Below are positions 20,770 through 29,400 of a DNA stretch of 64,000 nt, in pieces. The translations under genes were made by a program, and so were the position numbers. Source of the stretch: Defluviitaleaceae bacterium (GTDB lineage Bacteria > Bacillota > Clostridia > Lachnospirales > WQUN01); contig WRDO01000002.1 in assembly GCA_009779755.1 (NCBI GenBank), positions 1-64,000 on the forward strand, written 5' to 3'. How positions within the stretch are numbered: position 1 is the first letter of the stretch; every line of letters starts with the position of its first letter. Under the pieces are notes generated by a model. It was not told the origin of the DNA. It was given only the letters and a program-made list of their open reading frames with translations, and ran no database searches.

Positions 20770-21924
20770 TTATCGTTGATAAACAACCTTACCTTCAATG
20801 ATCGTGTGGGTCACATGGCCGGTGGCATCCAGCGGGCACCCGTCCCAAATGCTGACATCGCCGTCTTTGCCCACAACCAGCGAACCCACCCTGTCATCCA
20901 GACACATGACCTGCGCGGCATAAATGGTAATGCATTTCAAGGCTTCCATACGGTCCATACCGGCTTGTACGGCCAGCGCTGCACACAGGTTCAAATGCTG
21001 CAAGGGGATCACCGGATGGTCGGTGGTGATGCAGGTCAGGATTCCCGCTTGGTTAAGGATGTTGACGGTTTCCCAGGTTTTGTTCTTCACTTCGGGCTTG
21101 GATTTGTGGGTCAACGTGGGGCCGATAATGGTCGGACAACCGGATTGCTTGATGGCGTCCGCCACCAAATGCCCGTCGGAAGCGTGGATAATTACCATGC
21201 GGATATCCAGCTCATTCTTTAAGCGAATGGCGGTAAGTATGTCATTCGCTTGATGAGCATGGATATGTATCGGGATTTCCTTTTTGATTACGGGGATGAG
21301 CGCTTCGTATTTCATATTGTATTCGGGCTTCTTGTCGTCCGCGTTTTTTTCCATTTTAACCATATATTCCTTGGCCTTGATGAATGTTTCACGAAAAAGC
21401 GCGGCGGTTGCCATGCGGGTGATGGGCGCGTTCTTTTTTGATTGGCCGTGCGCGTTCTTCGGATTTTCACCCAAGGCGCATTTGATGGCAATAGGGGCCT
21501 TGATCACCAATTCGTCGGTGATGTACGATCCGCCGGTTTTCATCGCGGTAATTTGACCGCCGATCACATTGGCGGACCCGGGCGACGTAGCCACGCAGGT
21601 AACCCCCATCTGTATCGTGTCGGCAAAGGTTTCGTCAAAGGCGTTGATGCCGTCGATTGAACGCATGTGCGGGGTGATGGCGTCGCTGGTTTCGTTATGG
21701 TCGTTTCCTTCCCAACGTACCGAGGCACCCGACAACCCCAAGTGGGTGTGGGCGTCGATAAGCCCCGGGAAAACGAACTTACCCGAAGCATCGATAACGT
21801 TCGCGCCGTCAGCGGACAGACCCCCACCGATTTGTACGATTTTGCCGTCCTTGATAAGTATGTCACAACCGTCTTGTGCGGGTCCTTCCATAGTGAAGAC
21901 CTTGCCGTTTTTGATTAAGAGCAT
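20770..21924 (-). CDS. metal-dependent amidohydrolase
   Basis: PGLIDAHTHLG, HIHAHQANDI, CITTDHPV motifs. Confidence 0.88.
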   Translation of the reverse strand: MLLIKNGKVFTMEGPAQDGCDILIKDGKIVQIGGGLSADGANVIDASGKFVFPGLIDAHTHLGLSGASVRWEGNDHNETSDAITPHMRSIDGINAFDETFADTIQMGVTCVATSPGSANVIGGQITAMKTGGSYITDELVIKAPIAIKCALGENPKNAHGQSKKNAPITRMATAALFRETFIKAKEYMVKMEKNADDKKPEYNMKYEALIPVIKKEIPIHIHAHQANDILTAIRLKNELDIRMVIIHASDGHLVADAIKQSGCPTIIGPTLTHKSKPEVKNKTWETVNILNQAGILTCITTDHPVIPLQHLNLCAALAVQAGMDRMEALKCITIYAAQVMCLDDRVGSLVVGKDGDVSIWDGCPLDATGHVTHTIIEGKVVYQR

Positions 21925-21952
21925 GGGGTTGCCTCCTTGGGGTATGGGTTAA

Positions 21953-22438
21953 TTATATAATTACTTCGTTTATGCTTTGCCCTTTAATAAACTCATAAAT
22001 GGGTGTAAATTTTCCAATTCGGCTTATTTCAAATTGCCATGAACTGTTACGAAAAGTATAATCAAAACCCGCGAGTAAATCACGCCCCAATAAATTACGA
22101 AAATCACGTTCCTTTGATAAAATAACGCGGAACGGCCAATTAAATGCTTCGTATTGCAAAAGATTTACCACCGGTAATTGAATTAAACCGACTTCCTCTT
22201 CATCACCGGCAGCAGTTGAAAGGTTATATTTTTTACCCGTAATGGCATTTTTTTGTATCCAATAATTATCATAACCGAGTGAAGCCAACGTAATTTTCGA
22301 TAATGTTGTAAAATCCGCACCGGTGTCAACCTTCATCCTTACAGGCCGCATAGTCGAGTCATATTCCGGTTTAATATCCAAGCGCAGGAATGCTCTGCCA
22401 TGTTTTGTAAAATCGACCGTAAATTTATCGCGCTCCAT
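21953..22438 (-). CDS. retropepsin-like aspartic protease (start uncertain; ORF open to 22486)
   Basis: MKVDTGADFTTLSK, GRDLLAGFDY. Confidence 0.75.
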   Translation of the reverse strand: MERDKFTVDFTKHGRAFLRLDIKPEYDSTMRPVRMKVDTGADFTTLSKITLASLGYDNYWIQKNAITGKKYNLSTAAGDEEEVGLIQLPVVNLLQYEAFNWPFRVILSKERDFRNLLGRDLLAGFDYTFRNSSWQFEISRIGKFTPIYEFIKGQSINEVII

Positions 22439-22697
22439 GGTAAATAACATCCCCCAAACCTTTGGCTTCTTCCACGTTGTTACCATACCATATGGCTATA
22501 CGTTTTTTATTTATTTCCTCGTGTGGTACGTCATGAAGTTCAAATGCCTTATCTGCTGTGTACAACACATAGCCTTTATCTCTTTGCCCGGTAGGGTCTA
22601 CTTCTTCAGTAATGTGCATATAAAAATGTTTTGCTGGATATTTTTTTTCAGCTTCCCTCGTCGTCAATAACTCAGGGTTGGTTATTTTCGTTAACAT
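22425..22697 (-). CDS. hypothetical protein coupled to the retropepsin gene
   Basis: 90-aa ORF overlapping the start of the protease gene. Confidence 0.6.
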   Translation of the reverse strand: MLTKITNPELLTTREAEKKYPAKHFYMHITEEVDPTGQRDKGYVLYTADKAFELHDVPHEEINKKRIAIWYGNNVEEAKGLGDVIYHGAR

Positions 22698-22890
22698 TTT
22701 TAACCCCCTTCAAAAGTTTTCACTCGTTCAGTATACAACTTCGTATGTTCCGCAGCAATAAAGTGATTTAACGGAATTATCCGTTAAAAATAACCCATAT
22801 TATTAATCTTAAAAAATTAGTACCATGTGCTTCGCAAGCGTCTATAATTTTTATCCTTTTTAATAAAATTTTTTGTATATCTGCGGTTTG

Positions 22891-24273
22891 CTATAAAAAA
22901 TATTCAATCTCTAGTGTAGCCCCGTTCCCTTTAGGTGGTTGGTAATGAATAACATCGTTACCTTTCATTATTTTTCTCATCGCTTGGCATACAGTTGGCA
23001 TTCTTGAAATAAGTCCAAGCTCTCTATGTATGTCGCCGCTTTTAATGGTAATCGATATCTGCTCTGTTGATTTGGCATCGTTCAACTTCTCCATAAGAAA
23101 ATCCGAGATCGCGTTTGTTCCCATAATATGTGTGTTCATGGATTGACGTTGAACGGGAATATTTTCGCGAACATTTTTTGGATACGATGAAATAATACGA
23201 TCAGGCATCTTGCCGGTACACAATATTTCAATTTCTATATATTCATTTTCCAAAAGCGTCATAGCGTCAAGTCCTTGCTTCAGCCACAACCCGCTTTGAA
23301 AAATTTCATGCTCGGTGCTATATTTCCCGCGCCATTCAATACTTGCGTTAAAATCCGGCGTTTTGTTAAGCGTGGCAATCATACCTTCTTCCAAACGCAA
23401 CCGTTCCTGCTCGGTAGGGACAGGAAAACACACAAAAGAAAAGTTATTACGTATATACTCGGTAACGCTTTCTTCAATCTTTTTTTGAAGTGCCGGGTTA
23501 TATTCATCACCTAACCGAATAATATTTTCGGGTTTGCTTGTATCAACGCTCCACGCGCGAAGGTACATATGATTATTTTTATTGAGGATTGCCTTGCCGA
23601 TATTTTTTCTAAAAATGCTCCCGTCCTTATTTTCACTAATAAAATGGTCTTTAAGTCTTCGACGGAGCCGTCCATTGCTCCTGTGTGTTCCAATGCGAAC
23701 AATCCTGTCCATGCCGTGATATTTTTCACCGACTTCAAACAAAATATAGATACCGTTATCGAAACCAATATTGTCGATGGTATCCCAATAATATCTTGGC
23801 AACTTATTAAATAATGCATGTAGTCGGATGCATATCGAATTTGGTTTTATGGATGCACTTTGATTAATAAGGGCATCGAGTTTTGCCAACCTGTTCCCCA
23901 TTGACAACCCGAGAAGTGGGAGAATGATTTGGGGGAGATGTGCTTGTAATGGTTGGTAATAATCTTTGCCCGCAAGAATTACAAATACAGTGCGTTGTAT
24001 GTCAAATCGCTCTGCAAGTTGACGAGCCACCAAATGCCCCCAAACCGATGATTGCACAGATGTTTTATCCTTCAATGTTTCATCATAAGGTTCAATTTGT
24101 TTATCTAATGATACGAGTCCATACTTCGCCGACAACACAAAAATTTCATCGGATATTGTTTTCGCATATAATAATGACTTGTTAAATAAGCTGCTTGCAT
24201 CATAAAGTAAACGCGCTTCGCAAGGGTATGTACGTTTTAGTTTGGAACAAGAAATTAAAACAGTTTTTCGCAT
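22891..24273 (-). CDS. DUF6884-like N-terminal domain plus GIY-YIG nuclease-like domain
   Basis: LISCSKLKRTYPCEARLLYDASSLFNK, VLSAKYGLV; then NGIYILFEVGE...VRIGTHRSNGRLRRRLKDHF. Confidence 0.7.
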   Translation of the reverse strand: MRKTVLISCSKLKRTYPCEARLLYDASSLFNKSLLYAKTISDEIFVLSAKYGLVSLDKQIEPYDETLKDKTSVQSSVWGHLVARQLAERFDIQRTVFVILAGKDYYQPLQAHLPQIILPLLGLSMGNRLAKLDALINQSASIKPNSICIRLHALFNKLPRYYWDTIDNIGFDNGIYILFEVGEKYHGMDRIVRIGTHRSNGRLRRRLKDHFISENKDGSIFRKNIGKAILNKNNHMYLRAWSVDTSKPENIIRLGDEYNPALQKKIEESVTEYIRNNFSFVCFPVPTEQERLRLEEGMIATLNKTPDFNASIEWRGKYSTEHEIFQSGLWLKQGLDAMTLLENEYIEIEILCTGKMPDRIISSYPKNVRENIPVQRQSMNTHIMGTNAISDFLMEKLNDAKSTEQISITIKSGDIHRELGLISRMPTVCQAMRKIMKGNDVIHYQPPKGNGATLEIEYFL

Positions 24274-24287
24274 TCGAGACCTCTCGT

Positions 24288-25760
24288 TTATGCTAGTGTT
24301 TGTAATAATAATTTCAATATTGAAACCTTGTGCTTGTTTATAAAATCCGTTACTTTATTATCCACAATTATATCTGAAATCTTTAAGGGTTTGTTTAAAT
24401 ATAGTTTTTCACGGCTTTCACACCTGCTAAGTGCCACATACGCTTGACCATACACAAATGCACCGTCGCCCAAGTCAACGATTACAGAATCATATGTTTG
24501 CCCTTGTGATTTATGAATTGTTAATGCCCATGCCAAGCGAAGCGGGTATTGCATAAGTTCCGCAACAATTTCCTTTTTTATGCTGCACGTTTTTTCGTCG
24601 TAATAATATTCACAAGTAGACCATCCAACCGGTAAAATATCATGGACAACCCCTCTGACCTCGATTTTGATTGCGTCTTTTGAAAGTTCAGCCACTTTTG
24701 CGATTGTGCCGTTTACCCAACGTTTTTGTTTTAGATTGTCGTTTCTCAACAAAACAACTTGTGCGCCGACCTTCAACCGTAAATCTTTATCAACCGCGTT
24801 TGATAATTGTTTGAAATCGCCTGTATACGTTGATTTATAGCAAAATTCTTCGCTCGGCAATTCATCTAACCGTTGTTGATTTATTTCGCTGACCCGGGAA
24901 TTTTTTGTTGCAATGGTTAGCGTGGCTTCGTCCGGGGTGGGCGCGTTACATCGTTCATTAAATTTTGCCAATGTTTCTTCGGAAACCTGACCGACCCTTA
25001 CTTCGTTGAGCATTTTTTGAAACACCGCTTCTTCCTGACGGTATATATGTTCAAGTTCTAAAATTTTAAGCTCAATCATTTTTACCGAAGGAGCATAAAA
25101 GAAAAATTCGCCGTCATAATTGTTGTCGTCCAAGTATCGTTTGATTTCCCCGTTTACTGTAACCGGCGGAAGTTGATACAAATCGCCGAATAAAATTATT
25201 TGTTTCCCGCCAAAGGGTTTGTTATTTTCCAATGCCAGTTGAAATTTTCGATTAATACACTCCATTAAATCTGCGCGCACCATAGAGATTTCATCAATAA
25301 CAAGTGCATCCAGGTTTTCTAAAATATATTTTGTTGCTGGATCCGGTTTTACAACATCATCAGGATTGAGAAAGGTATGTGTAAATGCAAACCGTGAATG
25401 TATCGTTTGCCCGCCAACCCGCATAGCCGCAACACCCGTTGGGGCAAGCACGATTACCTTTTTTGAGGTGTTTGACACAAAATATTTAAGAAGTACGGAT
25501 TTACCCGTTCCTGCTTTACCTGTTACAAAAATGTTATTTCGTGATGCGTTCATTATTTCATAGACTGCCTGCTGTTCTTCGCCGAGTATGATGTCTTTTA
25601 ATTCTTCAAAATATTCGTCATCATTCGCAGAAAAGATAATTGATTTAACATCGACTTGTTTTGTATTTTTGCATTTTGGGAAAGTTGAACAACCCCAAAA
25701 TTTATTTCGCGGGCCGTTCCGTTCAACCATAGGCTTCCCGCAAACATCACATACTTGCAT
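24288..25760 (-). CDS. PIF1-like superfamily 1 helicase with N-terminal topoisomerase-type zinc ribbon
   Basis: CDVCGKPMVERNGPRNKFWGCSTFPKCKNT; Walker A GKAGTGKSVLLKYF; DALVIDEISMV; LAWALTIHKSQGQTYDSVIVDLG. Confidence 0.9.
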   Translation of the reverse strand: MQVCDVCGKPMVERNGPRNKFWGCSTFPKCKNTKQVDVKSIIFSANDDEYFEELKDIILGEEQQAVYEIMNASRNNIFVTGKAGTGKSVLLKYFVSNTSKKVIVLAPTGVAAMRVGGQTIHSRFAFTHTFLNPDDVVKPDPATKYILENLDALVIDEISMVRADLMECINRKFQLALENNKPFGGKQIILFGDLYQLPPVTVNGEIKRYLDDNNYDGEFFFYAPSVKMIELKILELEHIYRQEEAVFQKMLNEVRVGQVSEETLAKFNERCNAPTPDEATLTIATKNSRVSEINQQRLDELPSEEFCYKSTYTGDFKQLSNAVDKDLRLKVGAQVVLLRNDNLKQKRWVNGTIAKVAELSKDAIKIEVRGVVHDILPVGWSTCEYYYDEKTCSIKKEIVAELMQYPLRLAWALTIHKSQGQTYDSVIVDLGDGAFVYGQAYVALSRCESREKLYLNKPLKISDIIVDNKVTDFINKHKVSILKLLLQTLA

Positions 25761-25782
25761 CGCTGTAACCTCCCTCAAATCA

Positions 25783-25989
25783 TCACTTCATTGAATAAAT
25801 TGTATCAATAATAGCAACAGCCGTTGTTAATGAACTATCATCATTTTCAATCGCTTCATCTTGTTCGATTTGGGTTGCTTTTTTTTGTTCGGCTTCAGCT
25901 ACAGCAATGGCATTAGCTTCAATAACTACATCGCATTTTTTTATAACCCAATCTATGAATTTATCAAATTTACTTTTTTTCATATACAA
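25783..25989 (-). CDS. hypothetical 68-aa protein upstream of the helicase
   Basis: ORF with GGGGG-type RBS region, same strand, ends 22 bp before the helicase start. Confidence 0.5.
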   Translation of the reverse strand: MYMKKSKFDKFIDWVIKKCDVVIEANAIAVAEAEQKKATQIEQDEAIENDDSSLTTAVAIIDTIYSMK

Positions 25990-26051
25990 CCCCCTGGTTC
26001 GATTTATGCTTTAATTCTAACATACCCCGAAATCACCTTCAACGAAACAAA

Positions 26052-26087
26052 AAAACAGTTTATCGGCTATGACCGCCAAACTGTTTT
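26052..26087 (-). terminator. rho-independent terminator downstream of hicBA
   Basis: AAAACAGTTT...AAACTGTTTTTTTG on the minus strand. Confidence 0.7.
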
Positions 26088-26281
26088 ATAGGGAGTTCCA
26101 CCGCGAACACTTTCCTAATAAAGAACCTTTGGAAAGGGTTCGTATTTGCAAAGTATATTAGATATTGCATGGTTTGGAAAGGCTCGTTATTTTGAGCCAT
26201 AGTATTTGGGCCTGTTCAACTTCGGTGTCATTTATATGTTCCGACGATGATGTCACCTGTTTTCGGATTTATTAAAATATT

Positions 26282-26515
26282 TTATAAATTCAACATAAAT
26301 TCATCAAGGGGTATATCCGCTTGTTCCAAAATGCTTTGTAGTGTTCCTTTGGGTACATCGGCGTGCATGGGTACAATAACGGTTCTTTTTGGTTTGTTCT
26401 TCGAAACTTTTATGTATTTGGCATGGCTTCCGCTTTTTGATTTAAATACAAAACCCAACCGTTCAAGGGCTCTCACAACTTCGGACGCTTTGGCAACAGG
26501 ATATTTTGAACCCAT
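26282..26515 (-). CDS. hicA: HicA-family mRNA interferase toxin
   Basis: SEVVRALERLGFVFKSKSGSHAKY...VPMHADVPKGTLQSILEQA. Confidence 0.9.
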   Translation of the reverse strand: MGSKYPVAKASEVVRALERLGFVFKSKSGSHAKYIKVSKNKPKRTVIVPMHADVPKGTLQSILEQADIPLDEFMLNL

Positions 26516-26718
26516 TAAACAGCAATCTCCAAGGATGTAAAAAAACGTGGTTCCGCGGTTGGTATTTCTTCATCCTCAAAGTAAAGTTCCAAGGCTTCCT
26601 TTAAATATGCCAATGCTTCTTCGATGGATTTTCCATGTGAGGCAACGTTATTTTCTAAGCATTTGGCAATATACCATTCATCTTCTTTATGAATTGATAC
26701 GGTTGCGATAAAACGCAT
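26515..26718 (-). CDS. hicB: HicB-family antitoxin
   Basis: EWYIAKCLENNVASHGKSIEEALAYLKEALELYFE; overlaps hicA start. Confidence 0.9.
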   Translation of the reverse strand: MRFIATVSIHKEDEWYIAKCLENNVASHGKSIEEALAYLKEALELYFEDEEIPTAEPRFFTSLEIAV

Positions 26719-26752
26719 AGTTAACCTCCATAGTTTAATTTAAGTCATTGAT

Positions 26753-26825
26753 TGGAGATAAAGAGATTCGAACTCTCGACCTTACGGATGCGAACCGTAC
26801 GCTCTCCCATCTGAGCTATATCCCC
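26753..26825 (-). tRNA. tRNA-Ala (anticodon CGC)
   Basis: GGGGATATAGCTCAGATGGGAGAGCGTACGGTTCGCATCCGTAAGGTCGAGAGTTCGAATCTCTTTATCTCCA; cloverleaf stems pair; G3-U70 identity element present. Confidence 0.95.
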
Positions 26826-26870
26826 ATTTTAACTTCGTGTCAAATCGACACGAAGTTGAGTATACTTGTT

Positions 26871-27101
26871 TTACTGCACAATCTCCACGTTAACCCTGAT
26901 ATTTTCATGGATGGCGGCAGCTTTGATTACGGTGCGGATGGACCGCGCGATGCGGCCTTGTTTGCCGATGACCTTGCCCATGTCCTCGGGGGCGACCTTG
27001 AGTTTGAGGGTGGTCATGCCGCCGGATTGCTCCTCGATGACTTCCAGCTTGTCGGGATGTTCGACGAGGTTCTTGGCGATGGTGATGAGTAATTCTTTCA
27101 T
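26871..27101 (-). CDS. khpA: KH-domain RNA-binding protein KhpA
   Basis: APEDMGKVIGKQGRIARSIRTVIKAAA. Confidence 0.95.
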   Translation of the reverse strand: MKELLITIAKNLVEHPDKLEVIEEQSGGMTTLKLKVAPEDMGKVIGKQGRIARSIRTVIKAAAIHENIRVNVEIVQ

Positions 27102-27110
27102 GGGTTCACC

Positions 27111-27347
27111 CTATGCTTCGGCTTTCTTTAACAGGTCGCGGACCCTGTCGGTGGGCTGCGCGCCGTTGGCGATCCATTGCTTGGCGGCCTCGAGGTCAAC
27201 CTTTAGGACGGTGGGTTCCTTCGTGGGGTCGTAGATGCCGATTTCGGCCAGGTTCTTGCCGTCGCGTTGGGTGCGGGCGTCGGCTACGACGATGCGGTAG
27301 AAGGGAGCTTTCTTCGCACCCATTCTTTTTAAGCGGATTTTTACCAT
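27111..27347 (-). CDS. rpsP: 30S ribosomal protein S16
   Basis: [25 protein letters not shown]. Confidence 0.98.
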   Translation of the reverse strand: MVKIRLKRMGAKKAPFYRIVVADARTQRDGKNLAEIGIYDPTKEPTVLKVDLEAAKQWIANGAQPTDRVRDLLKKAEA

Positions 27348-27387
27348 GTCTTACACCTCTTATAATTTCCGGGCGGTTGCCCTATTT

Positions 27388-28746
27388 TTATGATAAAAAG
27401 GGCAATTTGCCCATCATACCCTTTAAGCCTTTACCTTTTTTACCGCCGAACATGCCGCCGGTCATTTGCTTCATCATGGTTTTCATTTGGTCGAATTGCT
27501 TGAGCAAGCGGTTGACTTCCTGGATTGTGCGCCCGCTGCCAGCCGCGATACGCCGCTTGCGCGAGCCGTTGAGGATTTCGGGGTTGGAGCGTTCCTTTTT
27601 GGTCATGGATTGGATGATGGCTTCGACGTAGACGAGGGCTTTTTCGTCGATGTCGGCTTCGTTGATGCCCATGGAGCCCATGCCCGGGATCATACCCATG
27701 ATGTCCTTAAGGGAGCCCATCTTTTTGATTTGCTGCATTTGCTGCAGGTAATCGTCCAGCGTGAGGGAACCGCCGCGCATTTTTTGTTCAAGTTCCGCGG
27801 CTTGCTTGTCGTCGAAGGCTTGCTGGGCCTTGTCGATGAGGGAAAGCACGTCGCCCATACCTAAGATGCGCCCCGCCATGCGGTCGGGATGGAAGGGTTC
27901 CATGTCGTCGATTTTTTCGCCCATGCTGACGTATTTAACGGGCTTGCCCGTTACCGCTTTAACCGACAAGACCGCGCCGCCGCGTGTGTCGGAGTCCAGC
28001 TTGGATACGATGATGCCGTCTATGCCCAATTTTTCGTTGAAGGTTTGCGCTACGTTGACCGCGTCTTGCCCGGTTAGAGCGTCAACCACAAGCAGGATCT
28101 CCTGGGGGTGGAGCTTTTGCTTGATGCGGGCCAGTTCGTCCATCAGCGCATCGTCTATGTGGAGGCGTCCGGCGGTGTCGATGAATACGACGTCGTTGCC
28201 GTTTTGGCGGGCGTGCTCCACACCTTTTTCCGCGATAACGACCGGGTCAACCTTGTCGCCCATTTCGAACACGGGGAGGTCGTAGGCTTTGGCGAATACT
28301 TGTAATTGCTTGATGGCGGCGGGGCGGTAAATGTCGCACGCTACTAAAAGCGGACGCTTGCCCTGCTTGCGGAGCTGCCCCGCGAGCTTGGCGGAGCTCG
28401 TCGTCTTGCCCGCGCCCTGCAGGCCCACCATCATGTATACGCTCGGGGATTTATTTGAAAAGGTCAGCTTGCTTTGCGTCGAGCCCAATAGCTCAATCAG
28501 TTCAAGCTCGACCAGTTTAACCACCTGTTGGCCGGGGTTAATGGCTTCGTGTACGACTTGGCCGACGGCTTTTTCGGTGAGCGTATTGACGAAATCCTTA
28601 ACCACGCGGAAGTTGACGTCGGCTTCGAGTAAAGCCAAACGTACTTCGCGCATTGCGTCGCGCACGTCCTTTTCCGTAAGGCGACCCTTGCCGCGCAGCA
28701 CCTTAAATATATTTTGTAATTTTTCGCCCAGGTTTTGGAATGCCAT
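27388..28746 (-). CDS. ffh: signal recognition particle protein Ffh
   Basis: GLQGAGKTTSSAKLA, DTAGRLHID, Met-rich C-terminus. Confidence 0.98.
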   Translation of the reverse strand: MAFQNLGEKLQNIFKVLRGKGRLTEKDVRDAMREVRLALLEADVNFRVVKDFVNTLTEKAVGQVVHEAINPGQQVVKLVELELIELLGSTQSKLTFSNKSPSVYMMVGLQGAGKTTSSAKLAGQLRKQGKRPLLVACDIYRPAAIKQLQVFAKAYDLPVFEMGDKVDPVVIAEKGVEHARQNGNDVVFIDTAGRLHIDDALMDELARIKQKLHPQEILLVVDALTGQDAVNVAQTFNEKLGIDGIIVSKLDSDTRGGAVLSVKAVTGKPVKYVSMGEKIDDMEPFHPDRMAGRILGMGDVLSLIDKAQQAFDDKQAAELEQKMRGGSLTLDDYLQQMQQIKKMGSLKDIMGMIPGMGSMGINEADIDEKALVYVEAIIQSMTKKERSNPEILNGSRKRRIAAGSGRTIQEVNRLLKQFDQMKTMMKQMTGGMFGGKKGKGLKGMMGKLPFLS

Positions 28747-28755
28747 ATGAATCCC

Positions 28756-29112
28756 CTATGTTTTGATCAGAGCTTCAAGCGTTTGCAACATTTTCGTGCG
28801 GGTGGGTTCGGCGACGGTTTCGATGAGTTTGCGCATGTAGTCTGCCGTATCGGCGGAAATCATGAAGCGTTGCACCAACCCCAGCTTTTCTTCGTAGCGC
28901 TCCAGCTTTTTCGTTGTGCGTTTGAGCATGTCGGACACGGCTTGGGGGGTGATGTCGAGTGCGTCGCCGATTTCGGCCAAGGAATTATCCTCTGCGTGGT
29001 ATAAAGTGAAGCAGGTGCGTTGGTGCTCGGTCAGCAATGCGCCGTAGAAATCGAACAGGAGGTTCTTAAAATGCTGTTCCATCGGATACATACGGTCAAC
29101 TCCCGACACCAA
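28756..29112 (-). CDS. YlxM-family (UPF0122) helix-turn-helix protein
   Basis: FYGALLTEHQRTCFTLYHAEDNSLAEIGDALDITPQAVSD; upstream of ffh. Confidence 0.92.
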   Translation of the reverse strand: MVSGVDRMYPMEQHFKNLLFDFYGALLTEHQRTCFTLYHAEDNSLAEIGDALDITPQAVSDMLKRTTKKLERYEEKLGLVQRFMISADTADYMRKLIETVAEPTRTKMLQTLEALIKT

Positions 29113-29182
29113 GCTGTATTTGTGTTAAAGGGATAATGCTTGATACAGTATAAACGTTAAAAAATAATATGTCAATCGCGGT

Positions 29183-29398
29183 TTAACCCAATCGTTCGAC
29201 AAGCGCGTTTAATGCCGCGTAGGAATTAAAATTTTCGGGCGTGAGCTCGTCGGCGGGGATTTCCACGTCCAACTTATCTGCGATTTCGCCCACGAGGAAA
29301 ATGATGTCGTACGAATCGATGACGCGGTCGTCGATGAGTGTGGTGTGCGCGGCGTAGTCAATTTCGGGGTGCAGCTCCTGCAGGATTTCCAATAACAT
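29183..29398 (-). CDS. acyl/aminoacyl carrier protein (DltC-like)
   Basis: DDRVIDSYDIIFLVGEIADKL with candidate phosphopantetheine serine. Confidence 0.85.
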   Translation of the reverse strand: MLLEILQELHPEIDYAAHTTLIDDRVIDSYDIIFLVGEIADKLDVEIPADELTPENFNSYAALNALVERLG

Positions 29399-29400
29399 AT

